From: a candidate division TA06 bacterium DG_78
GTDB lineage: Bacteria > Hydrothermota > Tepidihabitantia > SM23-42
Direction of reading: 5' to 3'
Length of the DNA: 13,521 nucleotides
NCBI GenBank assembly: GCA_001303225.1
Contig: LJNI01000049.1
Coordinates: forward strand, 1-13,521
The notes below the pieces were generated by a model. The model worked only from the letters and a program-made list of their open reading frames with translations, did no database searches and was not told where the DNA came from. Positions 6,540-13,056 of this stretch are shown piece after piece; the stretch's first letter is position 1; each line of letters starts with the position of its first letter. The translations under genes and the position numbers were made by a program.

Positions 6540-8000
6540 ATGAAAGATATCTGGGATAGTAGAACCTCATTTATACTAGCATCGATTGGTTCAGCAATAG
6601 GGTTAGGCAATATCTGGCGGTTTCCGTATGTCTGTTATGAAAATGGTGGGGGTGCATTTTTAATTCCTTATCTCATTGCACTGCTCACGACAGGTATTCC
6701 ATTGATGATTCTCGAATTTTCTCTCGGCCATAAATTCTCAAAACCTGCACCTCTCGCATTCAAAAATATCAAGAAACCCTTTGAAATATTAGGCTGGTTT
6801 GCCCTACTCATCGGTTTTGGAATTGTCACCTACTATGCAGTCGTCATGGGCTGGTGCTTTAACTACCTCGGCTATTCATTTAATCTCGCTTGGGGACAAG
6901 ATACACAGACATTTTTCTTCAATCAATTCCTTAAAATATCAGAATCGCCTATGCAATTCGGAGGCATACAATGGATGATTGTACTTGCATTAGCATTAAC
7001 CTGGATATGTATCATTGCTGCTATCTGGAAGGGACCTAAAACTGTTGGTAAGGTCGTGTATTTTACCGTCATCATTCCATGGATAATCTTGATAGTATTT
7101 GTAATACGTGGAGTCACCCTGCCTGGTGCAATCCAAGGATTGAAATATTATCTCACCCCTCAGTTTGGCGCGCTACTCAATTATAAGGTGTGGCTTGCCG
7201 CATATTCTCAGGTTTTTTACTCTCTAACAATCGGTTTTGGTGTTCAAATCACCTATGCGAGCTTCTTGCCGAAAAAAGCAGATGTGGTAAATAATGCATT
7301 TCTGGTGAGCCTTGCTAATAATGCCACGTCGTTCATCGGTGGTTTTGCGGTATTCTCGACACTCGGCTACTATGCGTATCAGAGTGGTCTGCCAGTAAGT
7401 GAAGTAGTGAAATCTGGTCCGCATCTTGCTTTCGTAACCTATCCAACAATAATCAGTATGTTACCCTTTGCCGCAAGTGTTTTCGGTATCCTATTTTTCT
7501 TAATGCTCCTTACCCTAGGTATCGACTCAGCATTCTCACTCGTTGAGGCTGGTGCTGCTTCAATCATTCATAAGTTTAAGATAAAACGTATGCATGTGAA
7601 TATCGGGTTCGGCATCATCGCATTCATAATAGGGATTATCTACACAACGAGGGCTGGTCTTTACTGGCTCGATATTGTCGATAATTTCATGAATAACTAT
7701 GGTCTGCTCGCTGTCGGAATACTACAGTGTATTGCAATTGGTTACTTCTATAATCATCGAGAGATGCGAGAATATGCAAACAGTAAATCCGATTTTACTA
7801 TTGGTGCATGGTGGGATTTCAGTATTAAATACTTAACGCCAGTTGTTGTTGGTATCCTCTTTATCACTAATGTCATTGAACGATTTAAGAGTGCTTATGG
7901 TGGGTATACAAGACTCGCAGAATTTCTTGGTGGTTGGCTCGTATTGATTGTCTTTATTGTTATTGCGGTGCTTCTTTTTAAAGGAAAGGGGAAGGAATAA
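6540..8000 (+). CDS. Sodium:neurotransmitter symporter (NSS/SNF) family amino-acid transporter, MetP-like
   Basis: A polytopic membrane protein of 486 residues with the diagnostic NSS TM1 segment SIGSAIGLGNIWRFPY (15-30), followed by ENGGGAFLIPYLIALLTTGIP (34-54). This region forms the unwound TM1 with Na+ and substrate sites in LeuT/MhsT structures. Further hydrophobic segments continue to the C-terminus, 11-12 helices in all. A TM6-like SLTIGFGVQITYASF segment and a GIDSAFSLVE segment are typical. Family function is Na+-coupled amino-acid import. The adjoining MetS-like microprotein makes a methionine/alanine importer of the MetPS type the best guess, but the substrate is not fixed by sequence. 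ATG 6540 is chosen over the TTG at 6534 because that TTG lies partly within the -10 box. It probably forms a bicistronic unit with the small subunit. Confidence 0.93.
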   Translation: MKDIWDSRTSFILASIGSAIGLGNIWRFPYVCYENGGGAFLIPYLIALLTTGIPLMILEFSLGHKFSKPAPLAFKNIKKPFEILGWFALLIGFGIVTYYAVVMGWCFNYLGYSFNLAWGQDTQTFFFNQFLKISESPMQFGGIQWMIVLALALTWICIIAAIWKGPKTVGKVVYFTVIIPWIILIVFVIRGVTLPGAIQGLKYYLTPQFGALLNYKVWLAAYSQVFYSLTIGFGVQITYASFLPKKADVVNNAFLVSLANNATSFIGGFAVFSTLGYYAYQSGLPVSEVVKSGPHLAFVTYPTIISMLPFAASVFGILFFLMLLTLGIDSAFSLVEAGAASIIHKFKIKRMHVNIGFGIIAFIIGIIYTTRAGLYWLDIVDNFMNNYGLLAVGILQCIAIGYFYNHREMREYANSKSDFTIGAWWDFSIKYLTPVVVGILFITNVIERFKSAYGGYTRLAEFLGGWLVLIVFIVIAVLLFKGKGKE

Positions 8001-8092
8001 TGCCTCTATCTGCCTGGATAATGTTTGCAGTTGCGAGTTTGATCCTTTTCGGTGGTATCATCTTGTGTCTCTTCAGAATTAGAAGAAAATAG
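8000..8092 (+). CDS. MetS-like small subunit of the NSS transporter (30 aa)
   Basis: A 30-residue microprotein starting MPLSAWIMFAVASLIL and ending in the basic tail FRIRRK. It is a single hydrophobic helix with a positive C-terminal end, matching the MetS/MaAIMP small-subunit type that accompanies methionine/alanine NSS transporters (MetP-MetS of Corynebacterium glutamicum). Its ATG overlaps the symporter stop as TAATG. A GAAGGA SD lies three bases before it, so translation is coupled. A terminator stem begins at its stop codon, so the unit ends here. Recognition rests on position, length, topology and the P-S-A-W-I-M opening; the protein is too short for strong homology evidence. Confidence 0.85.
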   Translation: MPLSAWIMFAVASLILFGGIILCLFRIRRK

Positions 8093-8133
8093 GGCCAGTT
8101 CTCTAATCTCTATTAGAGCCCTGACCCTTTTTT
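8091..8133 (+). terminator. Intrinsic terminator of the NSS-MetS unit
   Basis: A stem of AGGG and CAG, then CTCTAAT, pairs with ATTAGAG, then CTG and CCCT. It has a CTCT loop, one TT/CC internal mismatch and one C/A mismatch, and runs into six T residues (8128-8133). It starts at the MetS-like stop codon and lies 14 bp from the 3' end of fumB on the other strand. Confidence 0.85.
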
Positions 8134-8147
8134 GTACCTGAACACTA

Positions 8148-8705
8148 CTAATTACGACGATATTTTTTACTCCCTTCTTCATAGAGATCGCCGCCATAGG
8201 CATCATTGGCAACGATGACAGGGAAATCCTCAACTTCAAGCTCTCTTATTGCTTCAGGACCTAGATCTTCATACGCAATGGTTTTCATTGCCTTAATATT
8301 TTTGGCGATTAAAGCCGCCGCACCACCAGTAGCCGCAAAATAGACTGCCTTGTGCTTCTTCATAGCCTCACGGACATCCTTGGATCGGGTACCTTTACCA
8401 ATCATGCCCTTTAAACCCAAAGAAAGCAGTGTTGGTGTATATGGATCGCATCGACCTGAGGTTGTTGGCCCTGCAGGACCAATAACATAACCAGGCTTTG
8501 CTGGCGCAGGTCCAACATAATAGACTATCTGTCCTGTTAAATCCAATGGTAGTGCCTCACCCTTTTGTGCCAAATCAAAGAGTCGCTTATGTGCCGCATC
8601 CCTCGCCGTATAAATTTTCCCAGTGAGGAGTACGCTATCACCTATCTTTAATTTCATAACATCTTCGTCACTTAGTGGAGTCTTGATCCTTTTCAGTTCC
8701 GCCAT
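8148..8705 (-). CDS. fumB: Class I fumarate hydratase, beta subunit (C-terminal domain type)
   Basis: A 185-residue beta subunit of the two-subunit class I (iron-sulfur) fumarase/L-tartrate dehydratase family. Signatures are TARDAAHKR (33-41), the GPTTSGRCDPYTP loop (79-91) and GLKGMIGKG (97-105). With the alpha subunit it interconverts fumarate and L-malate in the TCA cycle or its reductive branch. In the signature loop the position after the Arg is usually Met; here it is Cys86. The start at 8705 is set by AGGAGG five bases upstream; a longer frame reaching 8813 runs through fumA and is discarded. The gap to fumA is 10 bp, and the fumA stop lies within this SD. Symbol use varies between genomes, and a tartrate dehydratase identity cannot be fully excluded. 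Confidence 0.93.
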   Translation of the reverse strand: MAELKRIKTPLSDEDVMKLKIGDSVLLTGKIYTARDAAHKRLFDLAQKGEALPLDLTGQIVYYVGPAPAKPGYVIGPAGPTTSGRCDPYTPTLLSLGLKGMIGKGTRSKDVREAMKKHKAVYFAATGGAAALIAKNIKAMKTIAYEDLGPEAIRELEVEDFPVIVANDAYGGDLYEEGSKKYRRN

Positions 8706-8715
8706 TTGTCCCTCC

Positions 8716-9555
8716 TTATATAACAGCCGATTTATGCCTTGCAGCATGGCAGTTAATATTAACTGCCGCTGGAAATGAAGCGATATGTCTGGGATGAACT
8801 TCAATAAAGACATCGAGTGCAGTTATCCTTCCACCAAGTCCCATGGGTCCGATACCAAGATTATTTATCTTTTCAAGAAGTTCTCGCTCAACATCAGCAT
8901 AAAATGGATCAGGGTTTCTTTGTCCGATATCTCTTAAGAGCGCCTTCTTTGCTAGGAATGCGACATATTCAAAAGTACCACCAATGCCCACTCCGACCAC
9001 AATCGGTGGACAGGGATTTGAACTCGAACGAATAACCCGATCGATTACGAAATTTTTAACGCCTTCAATCCCATCGGCTGGTTTCCCCATTTTCACTTCG
9101 CTCATGTTTTCGCTACCACCACCTTTTGGGGCAACTGTGATTTTTATCTTATCGCCGGGCACAAATGTTGTGTGAATAATTGCCGGAGTATTGTCACCGG
9201 TATTCTTCCCTTTTATCGGATCTGCTACAATCGACTTCCTCAAATACCCTTCTGTATAACCTTTCCTTACCCCTTCATTTATCGCATCGGTGATATTGCC
9301 CTTAACACATACCTCATCACCAATCTCTACGAATACCACTGCAAATCCACAATCCTGGCAGATAGGAATCTTTTCGGTTCTAGCAATTTCCTGGTTCTTT
9401 AATAACTGATTGAGGATATCTTTACCAGTATCTGATTCTTCTTTTTTTAAACCCTCTTTGAAGACATTGACTACATCATCACCCAAAAAGTAGTTCGCTT
9501 CCGTACAAAGACGGGCTACTGTATCAACGATTATATTATAATCAACTTCCCTCAT
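8716..9555 (-). CDS. fumA: Class I fumarate hydratase, alpha subunit (iron-sulfur)
   Basis: A 279-residue alpha subunit of class I fumarase, the usual length. The three cysteines expected to bind the [4Fe-4S] cluster are Cys66 in PICQDCG, Cys182 in SSNPCPP and Cys269 in NINCHA. An extra Cys69 sits where the family usually has Thr (CQDTG). GVGIGGTFEYVAFLAKKAL (188-206) and HPRHIASFPAAVN (254-266) are also conserved. The cluster acts as Lewis acid for hydration and is oxygen-labile, consistent with an anaerobic host. The start is clear: AAAGGAGG ends four bases before the ATG. It forms a two-gene operon with fumB. I could not assign a convincing promoter in the 119-bp gap upstream. The two-subunit arrangement contrasts with the fused FumA/FumB enzymes of enterobacteria. 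Confidence 0.94.
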   Translation of the reverse strand: MREVDYNIIVDTVARLCTEANYFLGDDVVNVFKEGLKKEESDTGKDILNQLLKNQEIARTEKIPICQDCGFAVVFVEIGDEVCVKGNITDAINEGVRKGYTEGYLRKSIVADPIKGKNTGDNTPAIIHTTFVPGDKIKITVAPKGGGSENMSEVKMGKPADGIEGVKNFVIDRVIRSSSNPCPPIVVGVGIGGTFEYVAFLAKKALLRDIGQRNPDPFYADVERELLEKINNLGIGPMGLGGRITALDVFIEVHPRHIASFPAAVNINCHAARHKSAVI

Positions 9556-9674
9556 TTAACCTCCTTTTCAAAAGATGGTCTATTGGCTAAGGTTAAGAAG
9601 CTGGAATTTACGCTGATATATCACTCCAATTTGAATTTTTTTCTAACATCCAAACCCACACCCTATTCACCGAA

Positions 9675-10322
9675 TCATTTAGTTGGTTTAAGAACGTAGA
9701 CAGTGGTCTTTTCAGGTAAATTTTCTTTTTTAATTGTAACTTCACCATCTACCTTCTTCACATCTTTACCTTTAATAAAATTCTCTACAGGTGCAATCGG
9801 AAATCCACATTTGTCAGTTTTAAAATGCATTGGAATAATAACATTAGGTTTTAACGTATTAATAACCTCATCAGCAGTCTTTGCATCGATTGTGAAATAA
9901 CCACCTACAGGAACTAAAAGCACATCAACATTACCAACCTCTTGCGATTCAGAAGCAGATAATGTATGCCCAAGATCACCGAGATGGACAACATTCACAC
10001 CATCTATCAACATATTAAAAATCGTGTTTGTGCCTCTTTCTTTACCACTACTCTCATCATGATAAACACCAACACCGGCAATATTGATACCTTTGACTTC
10101 CTTTTTACCAGCACCTCTCACAAATGATGGATTTCCTTTTATCTTCGTTTCATTGTGGTCATCGTGTTCATGTGAAATAGTAACGATATCGGCTGGTTCA
10201 TCGATCGCTTCATATTTGATACCACCCCCAAAACATCCAGATTTGTATGGATCAGTAATTATTTTAGTACCCTTGTCTGAGGTAATTAGAAAAGAGGCGT
10301 GTCCCAAAAACTTTATTTTCAT
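9675..10322 (-). CDS. MBL-fold metal-dependent hydrolase (COG2220/UlaG-like)
   Basis: A 215-residue metallo-beta-lactamase-fold protein of the UlaG-like/COG2220 group. It opens with MKIKFLGHASFLI, and TDPYKSGCFGG follows (24-34). The metal motif is HEHDDH (51-56), fitting HxHxDH, with later candidate ligands in HLGDLGH and PMHFK. Such proteins often bind two Mn2+ or Zn2+ ions and act as phosphodiesterases or lactonases; the substrate here is unknown. ATG 10322 is preferred over GTG 10328 because AAAGGAG ends five bases before the ATG and abuts the GTG. It is probably monocistronic, with fumA 119 bp downstream under its own SD. Proteins of this group are often left as UPF0173 or hypothetical. 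Confidence 0.87.
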   Translation of the reverse strand: MKIKFLGHASFLITSDKGTKIITDPYKSGCFGGGIKYEAIDEPADIVTISHEHDDHNETKIKGNPSFVRGAGKKEVKGINIAGVGVYHDESSGKERGTNTIFNMLIDGVNVVHLGDLGHTLSASESQEVGNVDVLLVPVGGYFTIDAKTADEVINTLKPNVIIPMHFKTDKCGFPIAPVENFIKGKDVKKVDGEVTIKKENLPEKTTVYVLKPTK

Positions 10323-10406
10323 AATCACTCCTTTCGCTGTACTTTTTATGACTTTAATTACTTACATTGAAGCCTTGTCAAATAGTATATCTCATAATCA
10401 GTCTAT

Positions 10407-10434
10407 ATTATAAACCAAATTTCCAAAAAATCAA
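10407..10434 (-). promoter_or_regulatory. Candidate promoter of the MBL-fold hydrolase gene
   Basis: On the minus strand TTGATT (10434-10429), a 16-bp spacer and a perfect TATAAT (10412-10407) are visible. It would give a leader of about 80 bases before the ATG at 10322, in contrast to the leaderless units nearby. A TTGACA at 10381-10376 is a possible alternative -35 but has no good -10 partner. Confidence 0.4.
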
Positions 10435-10466
10435 GTACAAAACCATTTTTCATCGTGTGCATCAAG

Positions 10467-10501
10467 ACTTTACACTTTCTGCCGTGCATGAAATGTAAAG
10501 T
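10467..10501. repeat. Inverted repeat in the recR upstream region
   Basis: ACTTTACA-C-TTTC (10467-10479) pairs with GAAA-TGTAAAGT (10490-10501), leaving one bulged base and a 10-base loop. It lies about 57-91 bases upstream of the recR ATG, within the divergent spacer. No T-run follows on either strand, so it is not an ordinary terminator. It could be an operator or a relic. Confidence 0.5.
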
Positions 10502-10524
10502 TAATGAGGCCACCTTTTTGTTCG

Positions 10525-10552
10525 TTGACTTGTCAATAAATTTGACTACAAT
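10525..10552 (+). promoter_or_regulatory. Promoter of recR with leaderless geometry
   Basis: TTGACT (10525-10530), a 16-bp spacer and TACAAT (10547-10552) are followed by five bases, AGTAC, and then the ATG at 10558. The spacing is identical to that of the NSS promoter. No SD precedes the ATG. Confidence 0.65.
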
Positions 10553-10557
10553 AGTAC

Positions 10558-11145
10558 ATGCCGTTGCTCGAAGATTTAATCGAGAAACTCCAGTGGTTAC
10601 CAGGAATAGGAAGAAAATCAGCTCAGCGCCTCGTTTTTTTTCTGCAGAAAATGGATAAGGTGAAGGTGAAAGAGCTGACCGATGCTATTTTACGAACACG
10701 ACTGCAATTAAAAGAATGTTCAATATGTCACAATCTGGATGAACACGATCCATGTAGAATCTGTAGTAACGCTGCACGTGATAAAGATCGTATCTGTATT
10801 GTTGAACAACCTTCAGATGTCATGGTTATTGAACGCACGAGTGAGTACAAAGCACTCTACCACGTGCTCCATGGCGTCATTTCTCCTATTGATAATGTCA
10901 GCCCTGATGACCTACGAATTCAATCACTGATTGAGAGAATAAAATCACAAAAGATTGATGAAGTAATTATTGCTACAAATCCAACAACTGAGGGTGACGT
11001 CACTGCCTTCTATATTGCAAAACTCATCAAACCACTAGGTATAAAAGTGACGAGAATTGCTCGGGGACTACCCATGGGCAGTGATCTCGATCTGGCAGAT
11101 ATCACTACCCTTTCACGAGCATTAGAAGGAAGACGTGAGATTTGA
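10558..11145 (+). CDS. recR: Recombination mediator protein RecR
   Basis: A 195-residue RecR of normal length. The N-terminal helix-hairpin-helix is LQWLPGIGRKSAQRL (11-25). A four-cysteine zinc finger, Cys54, Cys57, Cys66 and Cys69, spans CSICHNLDEHDPCRIC. The Toprim domain starts at ICIVEQPSDVMVIE (79-92), and TNPTTEGDVTAFYI and ARGLPMGSDLDLAD are characteristic later segments. RecR acts with RecO (and RecF) to load RecA on SSB-coated gaps. In many bacteria recR follows dnaX and ybaB; here it stands alone, divergent from the MBL gene and convergent with the ribosomal genes. A promoter ends five bases before the ATG, so the mRNA is probably leaderless. Confidence 0.97.
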   Translation: MPLLEDLIEKLQWLPGIGRKSAQRLVFFLQKMDKVKVKELTDAILRTRLQLKECSICHNLDEHDPCRICSNAARDKDRICIVEQPSDVMVIERTSEYKALYHVLHGVISPIDNVSPDDLRIQSLIERIKSQKIDEVIIATNPTTEGDVTAFYIAKLIKPLGIKVTRIARGLPMGSDLDLADITTLSRALEGRREI

Positions 11146-11165
11146 TTCACCAAAGGTGAATCAAA
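11141..11165 (+). terminator. Perfect hairpin overlapping the recR stop codon
   Basis: TTTGATTCACC (11141-11151) and GGTGAATCAAA (11155-11165) form a perfect 11-bp stem with loop AAA. The recR TGA lies within the left arm. The bases that follow are A-rich rather than T-rich, so it is not a canonical intrinsic terminator. It may protect the 3' end or assist termination between convergent units. Confidence 0.45.
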
Positions 11166-11167
11166 AA

Positions 11168-11228
11168 ATTCCAAATATCAAATTACAAATCTCAAATAAA
11201 TTTCAAAGTCCAAATTTAAATATAAAAT
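11168..11228. repeat. AT-rich quasi-tandem NNNCAAA repeats in the recR-S14 spacer
   Basis: The convergent spacer contains a run of roughly seven-base units ending in CAAA: TCCAAA, TATCAAA, TTACAAA, TCTCAAA, TTTCAAA, GTCCAAA, and then TTTAAA and TATAAAA. The units are degenerate and no ORF crosses them sensibly. Similar low-complexity CAAAT/CCAAA tracts are common between genes in several uncultivated bacterial lineages, from general memory. Confidence 0.4.
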
Positions 11229-11284
11229 TATAATTTATCCTTTTTAGGAATTTAGGTGTTTTTGTATTTTAGATATATTATTCT

Positions 11285-11470
11285 TTACCAGGTTGCTTTT
11301 CGCACGCCTGGTATTTCACCTTTGAGGGCAAGTTCTCGAAAGCAAATACGGCACAGACCGAATTTACGGTAATATGCCCGTGCTCTGCCACATCGAAAAC
11401 AACGGTTATACTTCCTCGTTGGGTACTTTTGAGGTCTCTTAGCCTTATTAACCAATGACAATTTTGCCAT
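11285..11470 (-). CDS. rpsZ: Small-subunit ribosomal protein S14, zinc-binding type Z
   Basis: A 61-residue type Z S14, exactly the usual length. The zinc ribbon uses Cys24 and Cys27 in RCFRCGR and Cys40 and Cys43 in LCRICFR, followed by the conserved [11 protein letters not shown] end. It binds the 3' major domain of 16S rRNA in the 30S head. The start at 11470 is fixed by AAGGAG four bases upstream; a nine-residue upstream extension of the frame is discarded. It follows L5 after 60 bp, the largest gap in this operon, and a hairpin lies in that gap. It is the last gene of the run: S8 would normally follow but does not. Confidence 0.97.
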   Translation of the reverse strand: MAKLSLVNKAKRPQKYPTRKYNRCFRCGRARAYYRKFGLCRICFRELALKGEIPGVRKATW

Positions 11471-11513
11471 GTATCTCCTTATTTTTGCTATTAGCAATAA
11501 GCCATAAGCTTGA

Positions 11514-11539
11514 AAAAAATGATAGATAAATCATTTTTT
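11514..11539 (-). terminator. Terminator- or attenuator-like hairpin between rplE and rpsZ
   Basis: On the minus strand AAAAAATGAT, loop TTATCT and ATCATTTTTT form a perfect 10-bp inverted repeat overlapping the L5 stop codon. The descending arm ends in a run of seven T residues, so an intrinsic terminator on the coding strand is plausible. The stem is very AT-rich, so readthrough into rpsZ is likely. Confidence 0.5.
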
Positions 11540-12103
11540 CCTAGTGAACGGCATGCCCATACCCTCGAGTAAGGCAATGGCATCCTCATCTTTTTTTGCC
11601 GATGTCACAATTGCGATATCCATACCAAAAACTTTTTTCACCTTATCATACTCGATTTCGGGAAAGATGGTCTGTTCTGTGAGACCCAGATTATAGGAGC
11701 CCCGACCATCAAACGAATCTCTCGAGAAGCCACGAAAATCACGTATCCTCGGTGCCGTAACATTGACAAAGCGGTCAAAAAATTCATACATTCTCGAACC
11801 TCGTAAGGTTACCTTCAATCCGATAATCATACCTTTGCGTATCTTAAAGTTTGAAATTGGTCGTTTTGCCCGCGTTGAGATGGGTGCCTGACCGGTTATC
11901 TTTGCCAAATCCGTCTGAATGAGCTCTATAATCTTCGGGTCATTTAATGCTTCACCAACACCAACATTGATGACTATCTTTTTTATCCCTGGCACCTGGA
12001 AAATATTTTTGTATCCGAGTTGCTTCATCAAAGATTTCCTTAACTGTTGGATATAGTAATCTTTTAATCGCGGTATATAATTTGTTTTACCCTTTTTATT
12101 CAA
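11531..12103 (-). CDS. rplE: Large-subunit ribosomal protein L5
   Basis: L5 of 190 residues with this start; family members are usually near 180. Conserved parts include [53 protein letters not shown], and [14 protein letters not shown] near the end. L5 binds 5S rRNA in the central protuberance of the 50S subunit. No ATG exists at the expected position. The best start is the TTG at 12103, with GGAG six bases upstream, which overlaps the L24 stop by eight bases and gives a short basic lead [16 protein letters not shown]. The open frame runs on to 12181 inside L24, but that extension has no family counterpart. A hairpin overlaps the stop codon. Confidence 0.93.
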   Translation of the reverse strand: MNKKGKTNYIPRLKDYYIQQLRKSLMKQLGYKNIFQVPGIKKIVINVGVGEALNDPKIIELIQTDLAKITGQAPISTRAKRPISNFKIRKGMIIGLKVTLRGSRMYEFFDRFVNVTAPRIRDFRGFSRDSFDGRGSYNLGLTEQTIFPEIEYDKVKKVFGMDIAIVTSAKKDEDAIALLEGMGMPFTRKK

Positions 12104-12437
12104 TGATCTCTCCACATTCCTTACACAACCGTACTCTTCTGTTTTCGATTTTATCCCTTTTAACCCTTGCCTTCTTCCCACATTTAGGGCAAATGAGTAT
12201 AAGATTAGAAATATGTATTGGACCAGGGACAGTTACGATTCCTGAAGGCTTTGTCTGTGATCGAGCGCGTTGGTGTTTTTTAACTAAATTAATTCCCTCG
12301 ATGATTGCTTGGTTCTTTTCAGGCAGTATCTCCAAAACTCTCCCCCGTCGTTCTTTTTCTTCACCCGTGTTTATTTCAACGAGATCATTTTTCTTTATGT
12401 GGAACCTCATTCGTTTTTGTTTTAATGGTTTTTTCAT
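12096..12437 (-). CDS. rplX: Large-subunit ribosomal protein L24
   Basis: A 113-residue L24. The KOW-type core is IKKNDLVEI through RRGRVLEILPEKNQAIIEGINLVKKH (14-55). A C-terminal zinc ribbon carries Cys83, Cys86, Cys105 and Cys108 (CPKCGKK, LCKECGE). L24 initiates 50S assembly. In the KOW loop, where the family usually has a GKDKGK-like segment, this protein reads GEEKERR. ATG 12437 has only weak SD-like bases; the internal Met10 at 12410 is a possible alternative giving a 104-residue protein. It follows L14 after 20 bp and overlaps L5 by eight bases. Confidence 0.94.
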   Translation of the reverse strand: MKKPLKQKRMRFHIKKNDLVEINTGEEKERRGRVLEILPEKNQAIIEGINLVKKHQRARSQTKPSGIVTVPGPIHISNLILICPKCGKKARVKRDKIENRRVRLCKECGEIIE

Positions 12438-12457
12438 TCTTTAGCTCTCACTCCCAT

Positions 12458-12826
12458 TCATACAACTTCACTTGCGAGGGACATTATCTTAGTAAATCCC
12501 CTTTCCCTCAATTCTCGAGCAACTGGACCAAATACCCTTGTTCCTTTCGGTTCCTTCTGTTCATTGATTAAAACACACGCATTATCGTCAAATCTAACAT
12601 AAGACCCATCTGAACGGCGGCATTCCTTCTTTGTCCTCACAATTACAGCCTTACCTTTGTCTCCCTTTTTCACTGGTGCATTCGGTAAGGCATCTTTTAT
12701 AGTTACGTTTATTATGTCTCCAATATACCCATAGCGCCTCTTCGAACTACCAGTCACCTGAATACACATTGCTACTCTGGCTCCTGTATTGTCACAGACC
12801 TTCAGTCTCGAGTAAATCTGAATCAC
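12458..12826 (-). CDS. rplN: Large-subunit ribosomal protein L14
   Basis: Full-length L14 (122 residues) starting [17 protein letters not shown], with [26 protein letters not shown] and [20 protein letters not shown] as family hallmarks. L14 lies at the 30S-50S interface. The start codon is GTG, overlapping the S17 stop as GTGA (4 bp). AAGGAG lies six bases upstream, inside S17, so translation is coupled. No unusual features were seen. Confidence 0.98.
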   Translation of the reverse strand: MIQIYSRLKVCDNTGARVAMCIQVTGSSKRRYGYIGDIINVTIKDALPNAPVKKGDKGKAVIVRTKKECRRSDGSYVRFDDNACVLINEQKEPKGTRVFGPVARELRERGFTKIMSLASEVV

Positions 12827-13056
12827 CCTACTCTCCTTATTACACGCCAGCGCTTTAGTTTCGACAAGGGTCTCGTTTCTTCAATCACAACTTTTTCACC
12901 AACTTTGCACTCATTCTTCTCATCGTGTGCATAGATTTTTGTAAATCGCCTGATATATTTTTTATAGAGGGGATGTTTGACATAATTCATTATCTGTACA
13001 ATTACGGTCTTCTGTGGTTTATCACCGATCACAACGCCGACCTTTCTTTTACGCAT
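12823..13056 (-). CDS. rpsQ: Small-subunit ribosomal protein S17
   Basis: S17 of 77 residues beginning [22 protein letters not shown], with [20 protein letters not shown] and [21 protein letters not shown], the standard OB-fold S17 pattern. It binds 16S rRNA early in 30S assembly. The start at 13056 overlaps the L29 stop by eight bases, with AGGAG six bases upstream in the L29 tail. The frame stays open upstream to 13194, but that stretch is the out-of-frame reading of L29 and is discarded. Confidence 0.97.
   Translation of the reverse strand: MRKRKVGVVIGDKPQKTVIVQIMNYVKHPLYKKYIRRFTKIYAHDEKNECKVGEKVVIEETRPLSKLKRWRVIRRVG

Noticed and set aside
8706..8813. 36-residue N-terminal extension of fumarase beta
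   Set aside because: It overlaps the fumA coding end, and the ATG at 8705 has a strong SD at the family start.
11230..11284. Intrinsic terminator directly after S14
   Set aside because: Only a 4-bp stem (TCCT/AGGA) is visible on the minus strand and no T-run follows, so support is insufficient.
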